Below, one piece after another: positions 43,864 to 52,441 of a DNA stretch of 64,000 nt; within the stretch, counting starts at the first letter, position 1; every line of letters starts with the position of its first letter. The translations under genes and the position numbers were made by a program. The stretch is taken from NCBI RefSeq assembly GCF_002242685.1, contig NZ_NBIM01000001.1, positions 1,612,001 through 1,676,000 on the forward strand. Reading direction: 5' to 3'. This DNA comes from Oceanimonas doudoroffii. Its GTDB lineage: Bacteria; Pseudomonadota; Gammaproteobacteria; Enterobacterales; Aeromonadaceae. The notes beneath the pieces are model-generated. The model had not been told where the DNA came from, made no database searches, and was given only the letters and a program-made list of their open reading frames with translations.

Positions 43864-44631
43864 TTACAGATCGAGCACCTTTTCCAGCTGCAGGGCCGCC
43901 CGCCGCAGGGCGGGCGCCCATTCCGTCAGGCTGGCCAGCGGTTTGCGAATGGTGGGGGCATGCACCGCCACCGCCGCCCGCACCTGGCCCACGTCGTCAT
44001 AAATGGGCACCGCCAGCGCCACCATGCCTTCGATCAATTCTTCATTGTCGGTGCTCAGGGCCTGGGCCGCGATTTTGTCCAGCTCCTGCTCCAGTTGCCC
44101 CCTGTCGGTGATGGTATTCTCGGTGTGGGCAACCAGGCTCAGTGTAGACAGCAAGGCCTTGCGTTGGTGTACCGGCATCATGGCCAAAAACAGCTTACCG
44201 CTGGCGGTGCAATGCAACGGCATGCGCGAGCCCGGATGCAACTGAATGCGCACCGGCCAGTTGGTTTCCACCCGTTCAAAATAAACCAGCTCATGACCGT
44301 CGAGCAGGGTCAGGTTGCAGGTTTCCCCCAGCTCGTCCGCCAGTCGCTGCAACACCGCCCGGCGGGCGGCACCCACACTGCGATGGGCCAGTACCCCCAA
44401 GGCCATGCGTCGCAGCCGGGGACCCGGAGCCAGGTAACGACCATCGGGCTCTTTTTGCAGCAGGCCTTCCTGCTCCAGCTGGCCAATCAGGCGATGTATG
44501 GTAGGTTTGGGTACGTCGAGCCGCTGGCACAGTTCGGCGGCCGTTATTCCCCTCTCTTCCGCAAGGATTTCCTCCAGCAGGGCAAAGGCTCTCAGCAGGG
44601 TGGAATTGGTTGCGCTGGCAGCGGTGCTCAT
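43864..44631 (-). CDS. IclR-family regulator of the TRAP/GMC locus
   Basis: About 255 residues from ATG 44631 (CAGGAGAG upstream). Winged helix LRAFALLEEILAEERGITAAELCQRLDVPKPTIHRLIGQLEQEGLLQKEPDGRYLAPGPRLRR, then the IclR effector domain (GSRMPLHCTASGKLFLAMMP is typical). Last gene of the four-gene minus-strand run dctP-dctQM-hbpS/glcG-iclR. Two IclR-type sites in the divergent promoter region (48301, 48488) are its probable targets. Confidence 0.87.
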   Translation of the reverse strand: MSTAASATNSTLLRAFALLEEILAEERGITAAELCQRLDVPKPTIHRLIGQLEQEGLLQKEPDGRYLAPGPRLRRMALGVLAHRSVGAARRAVLQRLADELGETCNLTLLDGHELVYFERVETNWPVRIQLHPGSRMPLHCTASGKLFLAMMPVHQRKALLSTLSLVAHTENTITDRGQLEQELDKIAAQALSTDNEELIEGMVALAVPIYDDVGQVRAAVAVHAPTIRKPLASLTEWAPALRRAALQLEKVLDL

Positions 44632-44674
44632 AGACTCTCCTGTAACATTGAACAGGCATCTTATCATAGGAAAA

Positions 44675-45109
44675 TCAGGATGCTACGCCGCCGGTCTCCC
44701 CTTGAGAGTCCATATTCAGGCTATCGAGCCAGCGCCGGCACAGCCGCTCATCCTCGGCCAGGGTACGACCGCTGATCCCCAGGCCGGCCCACAGGTTGCC
44801 GGTCAGTGACAGCGGCCAGCCTCCGGGCAGGGAAGTCAGCCCCGTGTCCTGAAAATCGGCCAGGGTCAGCCTTTCCCGCTCCAGCCGCTCACGAAAGGAC
44901 TGGGTTGGCTGGCCCATTCTGACCGCGGTATAGGCCTTGGCGGTGGCAATGGCCACCAGCCGGGCCGGCGCCCCCGCCATGCGGTGAAGATAAACCAGTG
45001 TCCCTCCATCATCCACCACCGCCAGGCACACCGGCGGGCCGGGCTCGTTTTCCAGGGTGTCGGCCAGCCGGCCTGCGGCCCTTACCGCCCGGTATAATGG
45101 CTCACTCAT
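44675..45109 (-). CDS. GlcG/HbpS-family haem-binding-like protein
   Basis: Protein of 144 residues of the GlcG/HbpS fold (AGRLADTLENEPGPPVCLAVVDDGGTLVYLHRMAGAPARLVAIATAKAYTAVRMGQPT... GGWPLSLTGNLWAGLGISGRTLAEDERLCRRWL). The DG.L....RM.GA.......A..KA.TA signature is clear. The family is frequent in catabolic and transport operons, with functions from haem binding to cobalamin-pathway accessory proteins. It overlaps neither neighbour. Function here unknown. Confidence 0.78.
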   Translation of the reverse strand: MSEPLYRAVRAAGRLADTLENEPGPPVCLAVVDDGGTLVYLHRMAGAPARLVAIATAKAYTAVRMGQPTQSFRERLERERLTLADFQDTGLTSLPGGWPLSLTGNLWAGLGISGRTLAEDERLCRRWLDSLNMDSQGETGGVAS

Positions 45110-45160
45110 GGGCGCTCCTTAATAACAAAAGAGGCCAGCAGGCCCCTTGATAAATGGCGA

Positions 45161-47113
45161 TTACAGTAACAGCAGGGAAAGGGAAGGCACATAGGTGATC
45201 AGCAGCAGCACCGCTATCATCACCAGCAGATAGGGCCAGACCCGGCGGGCCAGGCCGCCGATGCCGACGCTGGCAATGCCGCTGGCCACAAACAGGTTGA
45301 CCCCCACCGGCGGTGTGACAAAGCCGATGGCCAGGTTCATCACCATCATCACCCCGAAGTGCACCGGATGCACACCCACGGCGGTCACCAGGGGCAACAG
45401 TATGGGGGTCAGGATGACGATGGCCGCCAGCGCCTCCATGAAAATGCCAATCCACAGCAGAAAGAGGTTGATCATGATGAGGATCGCCCACTTGTTGCTG
45501 GTGATCGACAGGATCAGATCGGCAATGGTTTCCGGAATCTGCTCTATGGTCATGATGTTGCCGAAAATGGTGGCCATGGCCATCAGCACGATAATGATGG
45601 AGGAGATGCCCACCGCTTCCTGGCTGGCATTCCACAAACTGGCCAGCGACAGCTCCTTGTGAATAAACAGCCCCACCAACAGGCCATAGAAGGCCGCCAC
45701 CGCCGCCGCCTCGGTCGGGGTCATGATGCCGCCATAAATGCCGCCGAGCACGATCACCGGCACCATCAGTGCCCACTTGGCCTGCCAGGTGCTGGCCAGC
45801 AGGGTTTTCAGGGAGCGCTCGCGCGCCTCGCCGTACCAGCCGTGTTTCTTGGACACCACATAGACCACCACCATCAACGCCGCACCCATGATGAGGCCGG
45901 GCACGATGCCGGCGATAAACAGCTCGCCGATGGACACCTGGGCCGATACGCCATAGACCACAAAGGGATTGCTGGGGGGAATAATTACCCCGATGGCGCC
46001 GGCACAGGCCACCACGGTGGCGGCAAAATACTTGTCGTAACCTCGGGCCACCATGGCCGGAATGGTGATGGTGCCGATGGCGGCCACCGTGGCCGGACCC
46101 GAGCCGCTGATGGCGGCAAAGAAAATACAGGTCATGATGCTGGCCAGCGCCATGCCCCCGGGCAGGGCCCCCACCAGCTCATCGCCCAGCGCCAGCAGCC
46201 GGCGGGACAGGCCGCCCGCCCCCATGAACACGCCGGCGGCGATAAAGAAGGGAATGGCCATGATGGGAAAGGAGTCGATGGAAGAAAAGGCGATTTGCGC
46301 CAGGTAATCCACCGGCAGGGTGCCGGCGCCCAGCACGGTCACCAGGCCGGCCAGGCCCAGGGCAAAGGCGATGGGCACCCCCAGCATCAGAAACAGCACA
46401 AAGTAGCCAAACAACAGCCCGGTGGCGCTCCACTCGTCCGACAACAGCACGGGCATGAACAACAGGGCCGCCAGGGCCAGTCCCAGCACCACATCGGCCA
46501 ATGACATGGCCCGGCCCTGACGCCACAGCGACTGCAGGGTCCGTACCGCCATCAGACCAAAACCGATGGGCAGGATCAAATAAGGCAGGTAATAGCCAAT
46601 CTGCAGCGCCGGTGTGGTCTGCGGCATGGCCAGCTGCATCTGTACATAATCGGCGCCCATCACCGCAAACATGGTGACCAGCACCAGGGTGCAGCCGTCA
46701 ATGGCTATCCACAGCACCGCCTGGGCGCGCGCGGGCAAGCGGTTATGCAGCACGTCCACCCGTATGCCACTACGGGTGAGAATGGACAGGGACACCGCCA
46801 GATAGGAGATCCAGATAAAGATGTAACGGGCCAGCTCTTCGGTCCAGATACCCCAGCCGGCGGCCTGACGCAGGCCCTGGCGCAATGACTCAGGATCAAT
46901 CAGCCCTCCCACGGCCTGCATAAAGCCGGGAGTCGCCACCAGCTCCTGCAGGGTTGAAAGGGTGTAACGAAAGAAGGTCTGGTAATTGATGATCAGAATC
47001 ATCGCCAGCAGGCCGATAAACAGCAGGGGTTTTTCCAGGTCTTGAAGCAGCCGGGTCAGCTGCAAGCGCGGCTTGTTGTGCGCCATGGCACCATCCAGCT
47101 TCAGGGTATCCAT
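45161..47113 (-). CDS. Fused TRAP transporter permease DctQM
   Basis: Protein of 650 residues. The N-terminal DctQ part (about 30-210) has four helices and ELARYIFIWISYLAVSLSILTRSGIRVDVL. The DctM part (about 220-645) has the large-permease blocks ALGLAGLVTVLG, DSFPIMAIPFFIAAGVFMGAGGLSRRL, FFAAISGSGPATVAAIGTITIPAM, GVIIPPSNPFVVYGV and VTPPVGVNLFVASGI. A linker helix joins the halves, the usual way in fused TRAP permeases. Na+-coupled import of the ligand bound by the preceding dctP gene. Confidence 0.9.
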   Translation of the reverse strand: MDTLKLDGAMAHNKPRLQLTRLLQDLEKPLLFIGLLAMILIINYQTFFRYTLSTLQELVATPGFMQAVGGLIDPESLRQGLRQAAGWGIWTEELARYIFIWISYLAVSLSILTRSGIRVDVLHNRLPARAQAVLWIAIDGCTLVLVTMFAVMGADYVQMQLAMPQTTPALQIGYYLPYLILPIGFGLMAVRTLQSLWRQGRAMSLADVVLGLALAALLFMPVLLSDEWSATGLLFGYFVLFLMLGVPIAFALGLAGLVTVLGAGTLPVDYLAQIAFSSIDSFPIMAIPFFIAAGVFMGAGGLSRRLLALGDELVGALPGGMALASIMTCIFFAAISGSGPATVAAIGTITIPAMVARGYDKYFAATVVACAGAIGVIIPPSNPFVVYGVSAQVSIGELFIAGIVPGLIMGAALMVVVYVVSKKHGWYGEARERSLKTLLASTWQAKWALMVPVIVLGGIYGGIMTPTEAAAVAAFYGLLVGLFIHKELSLASLWNASQEAVGISSIIIVLMAMATIFGNIMTIEQIPETIADLILSITSNKWAILIMINLFLLWIGIFMEALAAIVILTPILLPLVTAVGVHPVHFGVMMVMNLAIGFVTPPVGVNLFVASGIASVGIGGLARRVWPYLLVMIAVLLLITYVPSLSLLLL

Positions 47114-47140
47114 ATAAGGCTCCGGTATCGGGTTTTACCG

Positions 47141-47162
47141 GGCCCGGGCCTGTGCCCGGGCC
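47141..47162 (-). other. Intercistronic hairpin between dctP and dctQM
   Basis: 9-base GC stem GGCCCGGGC / GCCCGGGCC with loop CTGT, in the 60-base gap. Same position as the hairpin between tctC and tctB; likely to keep the level of binding protein above that of permease. Confidence 0.6.
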
Positions 47163-47173
47163 AGGGGTAAGGA

Positions 47174-48187
47174 TCAGCTCTGGGTGTCTTGCACCAGCTT
47201 TACCAGCTCGGCGGGCAGGCGCTCGGCAAACTGGCTGAACACCGGCCGGGTCAGCTCTCGAAAACGGGCCATGTCTTCTTCGGTGGTTTCATGAATGGTC
47301 ACGCCGGCGGCCAGCATGCTTTCCCGCGCCTTTTTCTGATCGGCGGGATAGGCCTCGGTACGCTGGTATTCCAGGGCCTCGGCCGACGCCTGCTCCAGTA
47401 TCTCTTGTGCCTCGGCCGGCAGGCTGTCCCACCACTTCTTGTTGGCCATGGCCACCTGCATGCCATAGTTATGGGCCGAAGTGATGGCATATTGCAGGTT
47501 TTCGTGGTGCTTGGCGCCCACCATCAAATCAAAGGTATTGCCCTCGGCATCTATGGTGCCCTGCTGCAGGGCGGTATACACCTCCCCCCAGGATATGGGC
47601 GAAGGATTGGCGCCCAGCGCCTTGGCCACCGCCACGTCCACCGGCGAGTCGGTGGTGCGCATCTTGAGACCGGCCAGGGAGTCGGGACCGGTCAGCGGGC
47701 GGTCTTTGGACACGAAATTGCGGTAGCCGTATTCAGCATACATCAGCGGTTGCAGGCCGATGTCGTTGGCCGCCTGCTCCAGGTAGGCATGCAGGGGCTG
47801 CCCCTTATCCAAGGCGCGGTACAGCTGTTCCTGTTTGTCGGGACTGGTGATGTAGGGCAGGTCAAACACCTGGAATACCGATGTAAAACTGGCCAGGTTG
47901 GGCGTAGAGCTGACTCCCACTTCCAGGGTGCCGCGCTGAGCCCCTTCGATCATCACCCGGTCGCTGCCCAGTATCGCCCCCGGAAACACCTTGACTCGAA
48001 TACGGCCATCGGACTTTTCCTTGACCAGGTCGGCAAACTTTTTGTAGGCCGCGGTGATATGACTGCCCGGAGGAGCCGGGTGAGCCAGCTTGAACTGAAC
48101 CTTGGGCCCCTGATACTCGGCGGCGGCCTGGCCGCTTATCAGCATGGCCAGCACGGCGGATGAAACTGCGCCTGATATGTACTTCAT
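47174..48187 (-). CDS. TRAP transporter substrate-binding protein DctP
   Basis: Protein of 337 residues with signal peptide MKYISGAVSSAVLAMLISGQAAA. The DctP domain follows (VQFKLAHPAPPGSHITAAYKKFADLVKEKSDGRIRVKVFPGAILGSDRVMIEGAQRGTLEVGVSSTPNLASFTSVFQVFDLPY). The carboxylate-binding Arg is expected in the LKMRTTDSPVDV block. Start with GAGAGGT upstream. First gene of the operon, divergent from the GMC oxidoreductase. Confidence 0.92.
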   Translation of the reverse strand: MKYISGAVSSAVLAMLISGQAAAEYQGPKVQFKLAHPAPPGSHITAAYKKFADLVKEKSDGRIRVKVFPGAILGSDRVMIEGAQRGTLEVGVSSTPNLASFTSVFQVFDLPYITSPDKQEQLYRALDKGQPLHAYLEQAANDIGLQPLMYAEYGYRNFVSKDRPLTGPDSLAGLKMRTTDSPVDVAVAKALGANPSPISWGEVYTALQQGTIDAEGNTFDLMVGAKHHENLQYAITSAHNYGMQVAMANKKWWDSLPAEAQEILEQASAEALEYQRTEAYPADQKKARESMLAAGVTIHETTEEDMARFRELTRPVFSQFAERLPAELVKLVQDTQS

Positions 48188-48300
48188 GATTGACCTCTCC
48201 CTGTCCCTCGTCGGAATGTTAAAAAACAGTTACTCACTAACAACGAGTGGAACTATAGAAATCGATTGACCAAAGTGTCAACAGGCAATCACAAAAAAGT

Positions 48301-48315
48301 GATACGAAAAGTTTC
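48301..48315. promoter_or_regulatory. IclR-type operator, copy 1
   Basis: GATACGAAAAGTTTC fits the palindrome GANAC-N5-GTNTC found in IclR-family operators (KdgR-like). It sits nearer the dctP promoter. The 48188-48519 gap is AT-rich with no gene; this and copy 2 are its main features. Confidence 0.55.
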
Positions 48316-48487
48316 ATTTTATTTAAATCACATTATTTTCAATATATTGCCTTCCTTGTTTCACCTTGGTCCACTTCCTTCACGCCGATCCATCCAGTGC
48401 ATAAGCCATAAAACCGGTGACACCATCATCAAAAACATAACAAAAAACCAACAAAAAACTTGCCAACTCGCACATAGCGTATATTTT

Positions 48488-48502
48488 GATACAAAACGTC
48501 TC
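48488..48502. promoter_or_regulatory. IclR-type operator, copy 2
   Basis: GATACAAAACGTCTC, same GANAC-N5-GTNTC pattern, and followed by the same CATTTT tail as copy 1. It ends 17 bases before the GMC start codon, so binding would block transcription of that gene. Confidence 0.55.
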
Positions 48503-48519
48503 ATTTTTCTGGAGTGGTT

Positions 48520-50142
48520 ATGTCTCTGTATCAAAACCGTGTGTTCGGCGAGTTCGACTATATCGTGGTGGGTGCCGGCTCGGCCGGCTGTGTGCTGGCC
48601 AACCGGCTCAGCGAAGACCCCGCCATTCGCGTGCTGCTGCTGGAAGCCGGTGGACGGGACTGGAACCCCTGGATTCACGTACCGGTCGGCTACTTCAAGA
48701 CCATGCATAACCCGGCCACCGACTGGTGCTATGTCACGGATCCGGATCAGGGCATCGACGGACGCCAGCTGCAGTGGCCCCGGGGTAAGGTGCTGGGTGG
48801 CTCCAGCTCACTGAACGGTCTGCTTTACATTCGCGGCCAGCACCAGGACTACGACGACTGGGCCGCCCTCGGCAACGACGGCTGGAGCTTTGACGAGGTG
48901 CTGCCCTACTTTAAAAAGTCCGAGTGCCAGTCCAGGGGCGAAAATGCCTATCATGGCGTGGACGGGCCGCTGAAAGTGTCCGATCTGCGCCTGCGCCGGG
49001 AAATTGCCGAGCGCTTTATCGAAGCCGCCCAGCAGACCGGTATTCCCGCCAACCCGGACTGCAATGGCGAACGTCAGGAAGGGGTGGGCTATTTTCAGCA
49101 AACCGCCCACAAGGGCTTGCGCTGCAGCAGCGCCAAGGCCTTTTTGCGGCCGGCACTCAAGCGCCCCAATCTCACCCTGCTGACTCATGCCCACACGCGG
49201 CGTATTCTGCTGGAAGGCAAACAGGCCACCGGCATTGAATTTGAACACAAGGGTGAGCGCCTGCTGGCCCGGGCCACTCGGGAGGTGGTGCTGAGCGCCG
49301 GTGCCATCGGCTCACCGCAGATCCTGCAATGCTCCGGCATTGGCGATCCGGAACACCTGGCCTCGGTCGGGGTGGACTGCCGGCATACCCTGCCCGGAGT
49401 GGGCGAAAACCTGCAGGATCACCTGCAGATCCGCCTGGTGTTTAAAACCCGCTGCCGCACCCTGAACGATGAAGTGAACAACCCCCTGAAGAAAATGGGC
49501 GTGGGCATGCAGTATGCGCTGTCCCGCACCGGCCCCCTGACCCTGGCCGCCAGCCAGGTTTATGTGTTTACTCAATCCCGGGATGAACTGGATCGGCCCG
49601 ACATTCAGTTCCATATGCAGCCACTGAGTGCCGACAAACCCGGTGAAGGGGTGCACCCCTTCTCGGCCTTTACCGCTTCCGTTTGCCAGTTGCGCCCGCA
49701 CAGCCGGGGCCGAATTCGCATTCGCAGCGCCGATCCGCATCAATATCCGTCCATTCAGCCCAACTACCTGTCCACCGAGGAAGACTGCCGAGTGGCGGTG
49801 GATGCCATCAAGGTAGCCCGACGCATTGCCGAAGCCGATGCCCTGCGCCCGGTGATCACCGACGAGCATGTGCCCGGTCGCCAGTACCAGAGCGACGACG
49901 AGCTGCTGGAGGCGGCCCGACGTTTCAGCCAGACCATTTACCACCCCACCAGCACCTGCAAAATGGGCCAGGACGACATGGCCGTGGTCGACCACCGGCT
50001 GCGCGTGCACGGCATTGAAGGGCTGAGGGTGGCCGACGCCTCCATCATGCCGCTGATTGTTTCCGGCAATACCAACGCGCCCTCCATCATGATCGGCGAA
50101 AAGGCCGCCGACATGATCAAGGAAGATCAAGGACACCGCTGA
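48520..50142 (+). CDS. GMC-family FAD oxidoreductase (choline-dehydrogenase-like)
   Basis: About 540 residues from ATG 48520 (GGAG 5 bases before). FAD motif [22 protein letters not shown] near the N-terminus, GMC signature 1 ([21 protein letters not shown]), signature 2 ([15 protein letters not shown]) and the C-terminal catalytic His block [10 protein letters not shown] with [20 protein letters not shown]. It oxidises an alcohol, such as choline, a long-chain or polyethylene-glycol-type alcohol. Divergent from a TRAP operon, so its substrate is probably what the TRAP system imports. No betaine-aldehyde dehydrogenase is adjacent, which argues against a plain betA. Confidence 0.87.
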   Translation: MSLYQNRVFGEFDYIVVGAGSAGCVLANRLSEDPAIRVLLLEAGGRDWNPWIHVPVGYFKTMHNPATDWCYVTDPDQGIDGRQLQWPRGKVLGGSSSLNGLLYIRGQHQDYDDWAALGNDGWSFDEVLPYFKKSECQSRGENAYHGVDGPLKVSDLRLRREIAERFIEAAQQTGIPANPDCNGERQEGVGYFQQTAHKGLRCSSAKAFLRPALKRPNLTLLTHAHTRRILLEGKQATGIEFEHKGERLLARATREVVLSAGAIGSPQILQCSGIGDPEHLASVGVDCRHTLPGVGENLQDHLQIRLVFKTRCRTLNDEVNNPLKKMGVGMQYALSRTGPLTLAASQVYVFTQSRDELDRPDIQFHMQPLSADKPGEGVHPFSAFTASVCQLRPHSRGRIRIRSADPHQYPSIQPNYLSTEEDCRVAVDAIKVARRIAEADALRPVITDEHVPGRQYQSDDELLEAARRFSQTIYHPTSTCKMGQDDMAVVDHRLRVHGIEGLRVADASIMPLIVSGNTNAPSIMIGEKAADMIKEDQGHR

Positions 50143-50160
50143 GCACAGCCCTCCGGCCAC

Positions 50161-50187
50161 AAAAAAGCCCGCAATGGCGGGCTTTTT
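50161..50187. terminator. Terminator between the GMC and YeeE/YedE genes
   Basis: AAAAAAGCCCGC / GCGGGCTTTTT with loop AATG. Bidirectional, for two convergent genes. Confidence 0.9.
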
Positions 50188-50190
50188 GCG

Positions 50191-51402
50191 TCAACAGCCG
50201 TTCAGCGCCGGTTTGGGCCGCTCGCCCGGAAAGAACCAGCCGCGCAGGCGTACTCCCATCATGTTGCCGGCAAAGGCCGCCACCAGCCACAGCCAGCCGT
50301 GCAGGCTGCCGGAGGCGATGCCGCTGAAGTAGGCGCCTATGTTGCAGCCATAGGCCATGCGTGCGCCGTAACCCAGCAGCAGGCCACCGATCACCGCCGC
50401 CAGCAGGGAGCGGCGCGGAATGCGCAGATTGGGGGCAAACTTGCCGGCCAGCACCGCCGCCAGCAGGGCACCCAGCATAATGCCGATGTTCATGACGCTG
50501 GTAATGTCCTGCCACACCGGTGCCGACAGGGCACTGGCATTGCCCGGATACTGCCAGAAGGCCCAGCCGCTCACATCCAGCCCGGCGTCCTGGGCCAGTT
50601 TGGCACTCCACAGCGCAAAGGCGGACGTGACCCCCCAGGGCCGACCGGCCAGCGCCAGGGTGGCGTAGTTCAGCAACGCCAGGGCCACCGCGCCCCAGAT
50701 CAGCGGCCAGGGCCCTTTCAGCAGGCGCGCCAACCCCTGATGTGCGCCGGCCGCTTTCGCCTCCAAACCACCATGGCGGCGTTTTTCCATCACGACGGTT
50801 GCTCCGGCGATCAAGGCAAACACCGCCAGGTTAAGCACCAACGCCGGCATCAGGCCCAGTTGCTCTACCAGGGAAACGGGCTCAAGGGCCGGCAGGGAAA
50901 ACCACCAGTCCACATGATGGGTGGAGATAAGCGAGCCCATACAAAAGAACACCAGGGTCACCAGCATGCGGGCGTTACCGCCGCCGGCGGTAAACAGGGT
51001 GCCCGAGGCGCAGCCGCCTCCCAGCTGCATGCCGACTCCAAAGATAAAGGCGCCCACCAGCACCGAGGTGCCGAGCGGTGACACAAATCCGCTCACCGCC
51101 TGGCCGGCCAGATCGCCCTGACTCAGGGCGGGGAAAAACAGCAATACCGCCAGCGCCAGCATCACCATCTGGGCGCGCAGGCCACGACCGCGCCTCTCGG
51201 TAATCATCACCCGCCAGGACGAGGTAAAGCCAAAGGCGGCGTGATACAACACCAAACCCAGTGCGGCCCCTACCGCAAACAACGCCATCTGACGCAATCC
51301 GGCCAACTGCAGCAGGGCGAGTGCGCCGGCCAGTATCAGCGCCAGCACGCCCAGACTCAGGGGAGCACGGCGGTCACTCGCCGTGGCAATGGCTGTGGTC
51401 AT
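50191..51402 (-). CDS. YeeE/YedE-family (TsuA-like) transporter
   Basis: Protein of 403 residues and about 9-10 helices with the YeeE/YedE family motifs. The Cys-containing block GVGMQLGGGCASGTLFTAGGGN and the second repeat YGCNIGAYFSGIASGSLHGWLWLVAAFAGNMMG provide the thiosulfate-path cysteines in TsuA. It ends in a short tail PALNGC. Inner-membrane uptake of thiosulfate or a related sulfur compound is the expected function. No TusA-like gene is adjacent. Confidence 0.82.
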   Translation of the reverse strand: MTTAIATASDRRAPLSLGVLALILAGALALLQLAGLRQMALFAVGAALGLVLYHAAFGFTSSWRVMITERRGRGLRAQMVMLALAVLLFFPALSQGDLAGQAVSGFVSPLGTSVLVGAFIFGVGMQLGGGCASGTLFTAGGGNARMLVTLVFFCMGSLISTHHVDWWFSLPALEPVSLVEQLGLMPALVLNLAVFALIAGATVVMEKRRHGGLEAKAAGAHQGLARLLKGPWPLIWGAVALALLNYATLALAGRPWGVTSAFALWSAKLAQDAGLDVSGWAFWQYPGNASALSAPVWQDITSVMNIGIMLGALLAAVLAGKFAPNLRIPRRSLLAAVIGGLLLGYGARMAYGCNIGAYFSGIASGSLHGWLWLVAAFAGNMMGVRLRGWFFPGERPKPALNGC

Positions 51403-51468
51403 ATTGTTTCTCCGGTAACCAATTAACGGCGGGATTCTAACGAGGCGGAGTCAGGGGCCAAAAGAATA

Positions 51469-51505
51469 AAAACAAACAGGTTATGCTGAAAAAGCATAAC
51501 CTGTT
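51469..51505 (-). terminator. Terminator of the PhyH-family gene
   Basis: Perfect 13-base stem AACAGGTTATGCT / AGCATAACCTGTT with loop GAAAA. On the minus strand it is followed by TGTTTTTA. Confidence 0.85.
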
Positions 51506-51533
51506 GAGTATTTATTCTATCGCGCGTCAGGGA

Positions 51534-52346
51534 TCAACGACGCCACACCACCGGAAACCAGTCTTCGCGCATTCTGTCGCCGGTTTGCAGGTTGATGCCG
51601 TCAAAGGGCGGTGAGGTAGGACCGCCCCGGTCAACAAAGCGAACGTCATCCCCCATAAAACGGGTGGAGAAAGCCCGGCGACGGTTTCGAGTCTGGTTGC
51701 CCGGGGCGCCATGCACCGTCTTGAAGTTGAACAACAGGGCATCCCCCAGCTCCATCTCGGGGATCAAAATCTCAAAGTCACCGTTGTCGATGTCCGGCAT
51801 GTCCATATAGGGGCTGTCGTCGGCATACCATGAAGCATTGGTGGACCATTTGCTCGGGCGCACCGGTTTGGGCCAGCGGTGGGAGCCCAGCACCACCTGC
51901 AGGGCGTTTTCCGGGGTAATGGGATCCAGCGGTATCCAGTAACTGCCGGTCTGATCGCCGTCCACACAGTAATAGGGGTTGTCCTGGTGCCAGGGAGTGG
52001 CCTTGGAGGTGCCCGGCTCCTTGACCAGAATATGCTCGTGAAACACCTGAACAGCCTCGGAGCCGGTGGCTTCACCCACAATGGCGGCGCCGGGCGACTG
52101 CTCAATCCATCGGCGAAACTCGGGAATGCGCTGCCAGTTGCAATAGTCTTCAAAAAAACGGCCGGTATCGGTGCCGGTGACGTTCTCCCGGCCATGCTCG
52201 CTCGGATCCTGCAACACGCGGTCAAAGCCGGCCCGCAGCGACTCAATCCAGTCCTTGAATACGCCCTTGATCACAATGGCGCCATCGCGCTGGTAGGCGA
52301 CGATTTGCTCGTCGCTCAGCCAGCCTTGGGTGGTGGCCGTGGTCAT
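51534..52346 (-). CDS. Phytanoyl-CoA-dioxygenase-family Fe(II)/2-oxoglutarate oxygenase
   Basis: Protein of 270 residues, PhyH fold. Iron ligands H120 and D122 (TPWHQDNPYY) with H212 (FKTVHGAPGNQTRNRRR); the 2OG carboxylate-binding Arg follows about 10 residues later. Other family blocks: WIPLDPITPENALQVVLGSHRW and GDALLFNFKTVHG. It hydroxylates a small molecule. Sequence alone does not say which; ectoine hydroxylases are relatives but the ectoine operon is absent. Divergent from a LysR regulator. Confidence 0.82.
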   Translation of the reverse strand: MTTATTQGWLSDEQIVAYQRDGAIVIKGVFKDWIESLRAGFDRVLQDPSEHGRENVTGTDTGRFFEDYCNWQRIPEFRRWIEQSPGAAIVGEATGSEAVQVFHEHILVKEPGTSKATPWHQDNPYYCVDGDQTGSYWIPLDPITPENALQVVLGSHRWPKPVRPSKWSTNASWYADDSPYMDMPDIDNGDFEILIPEMELGDALLFNFKTVHGAPGNQTRNRRRAFSTRFMGDDVRFVDRGGPTSPPFDGINLQTGDRMREDWFPVVWRR

Positions 52347-52423
52347 GTTTCGCTCCTTATACCTTGTTCAGTCACGGCTCGACTTTAACAGCCTTTCTAC
52401 ATAGCATGGAAATACAGTCTAAA

Positions 52424-52436
52424 TATGAAATTCATA
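52424..52436. promoter_or_regulatory. LysR-type operator in the PhyH/LysR divergent region
   Basis: TATGAAATTCATA is a 13-base dyad that fits the T-N11-A rule of LysR regulators. A direct repeat CATAGCAT at 52410-52417 and 52433-52440 flanks it. Confidence 0.5.
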
Positions 52437-52441
52437 GCATA

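Noticed and set aside
48520..50142. GMC gene as betA choline dehydrogenase
   Set aside because: No betB, betI or betT nearby; TRAP and IclR context differs from the bet operon.
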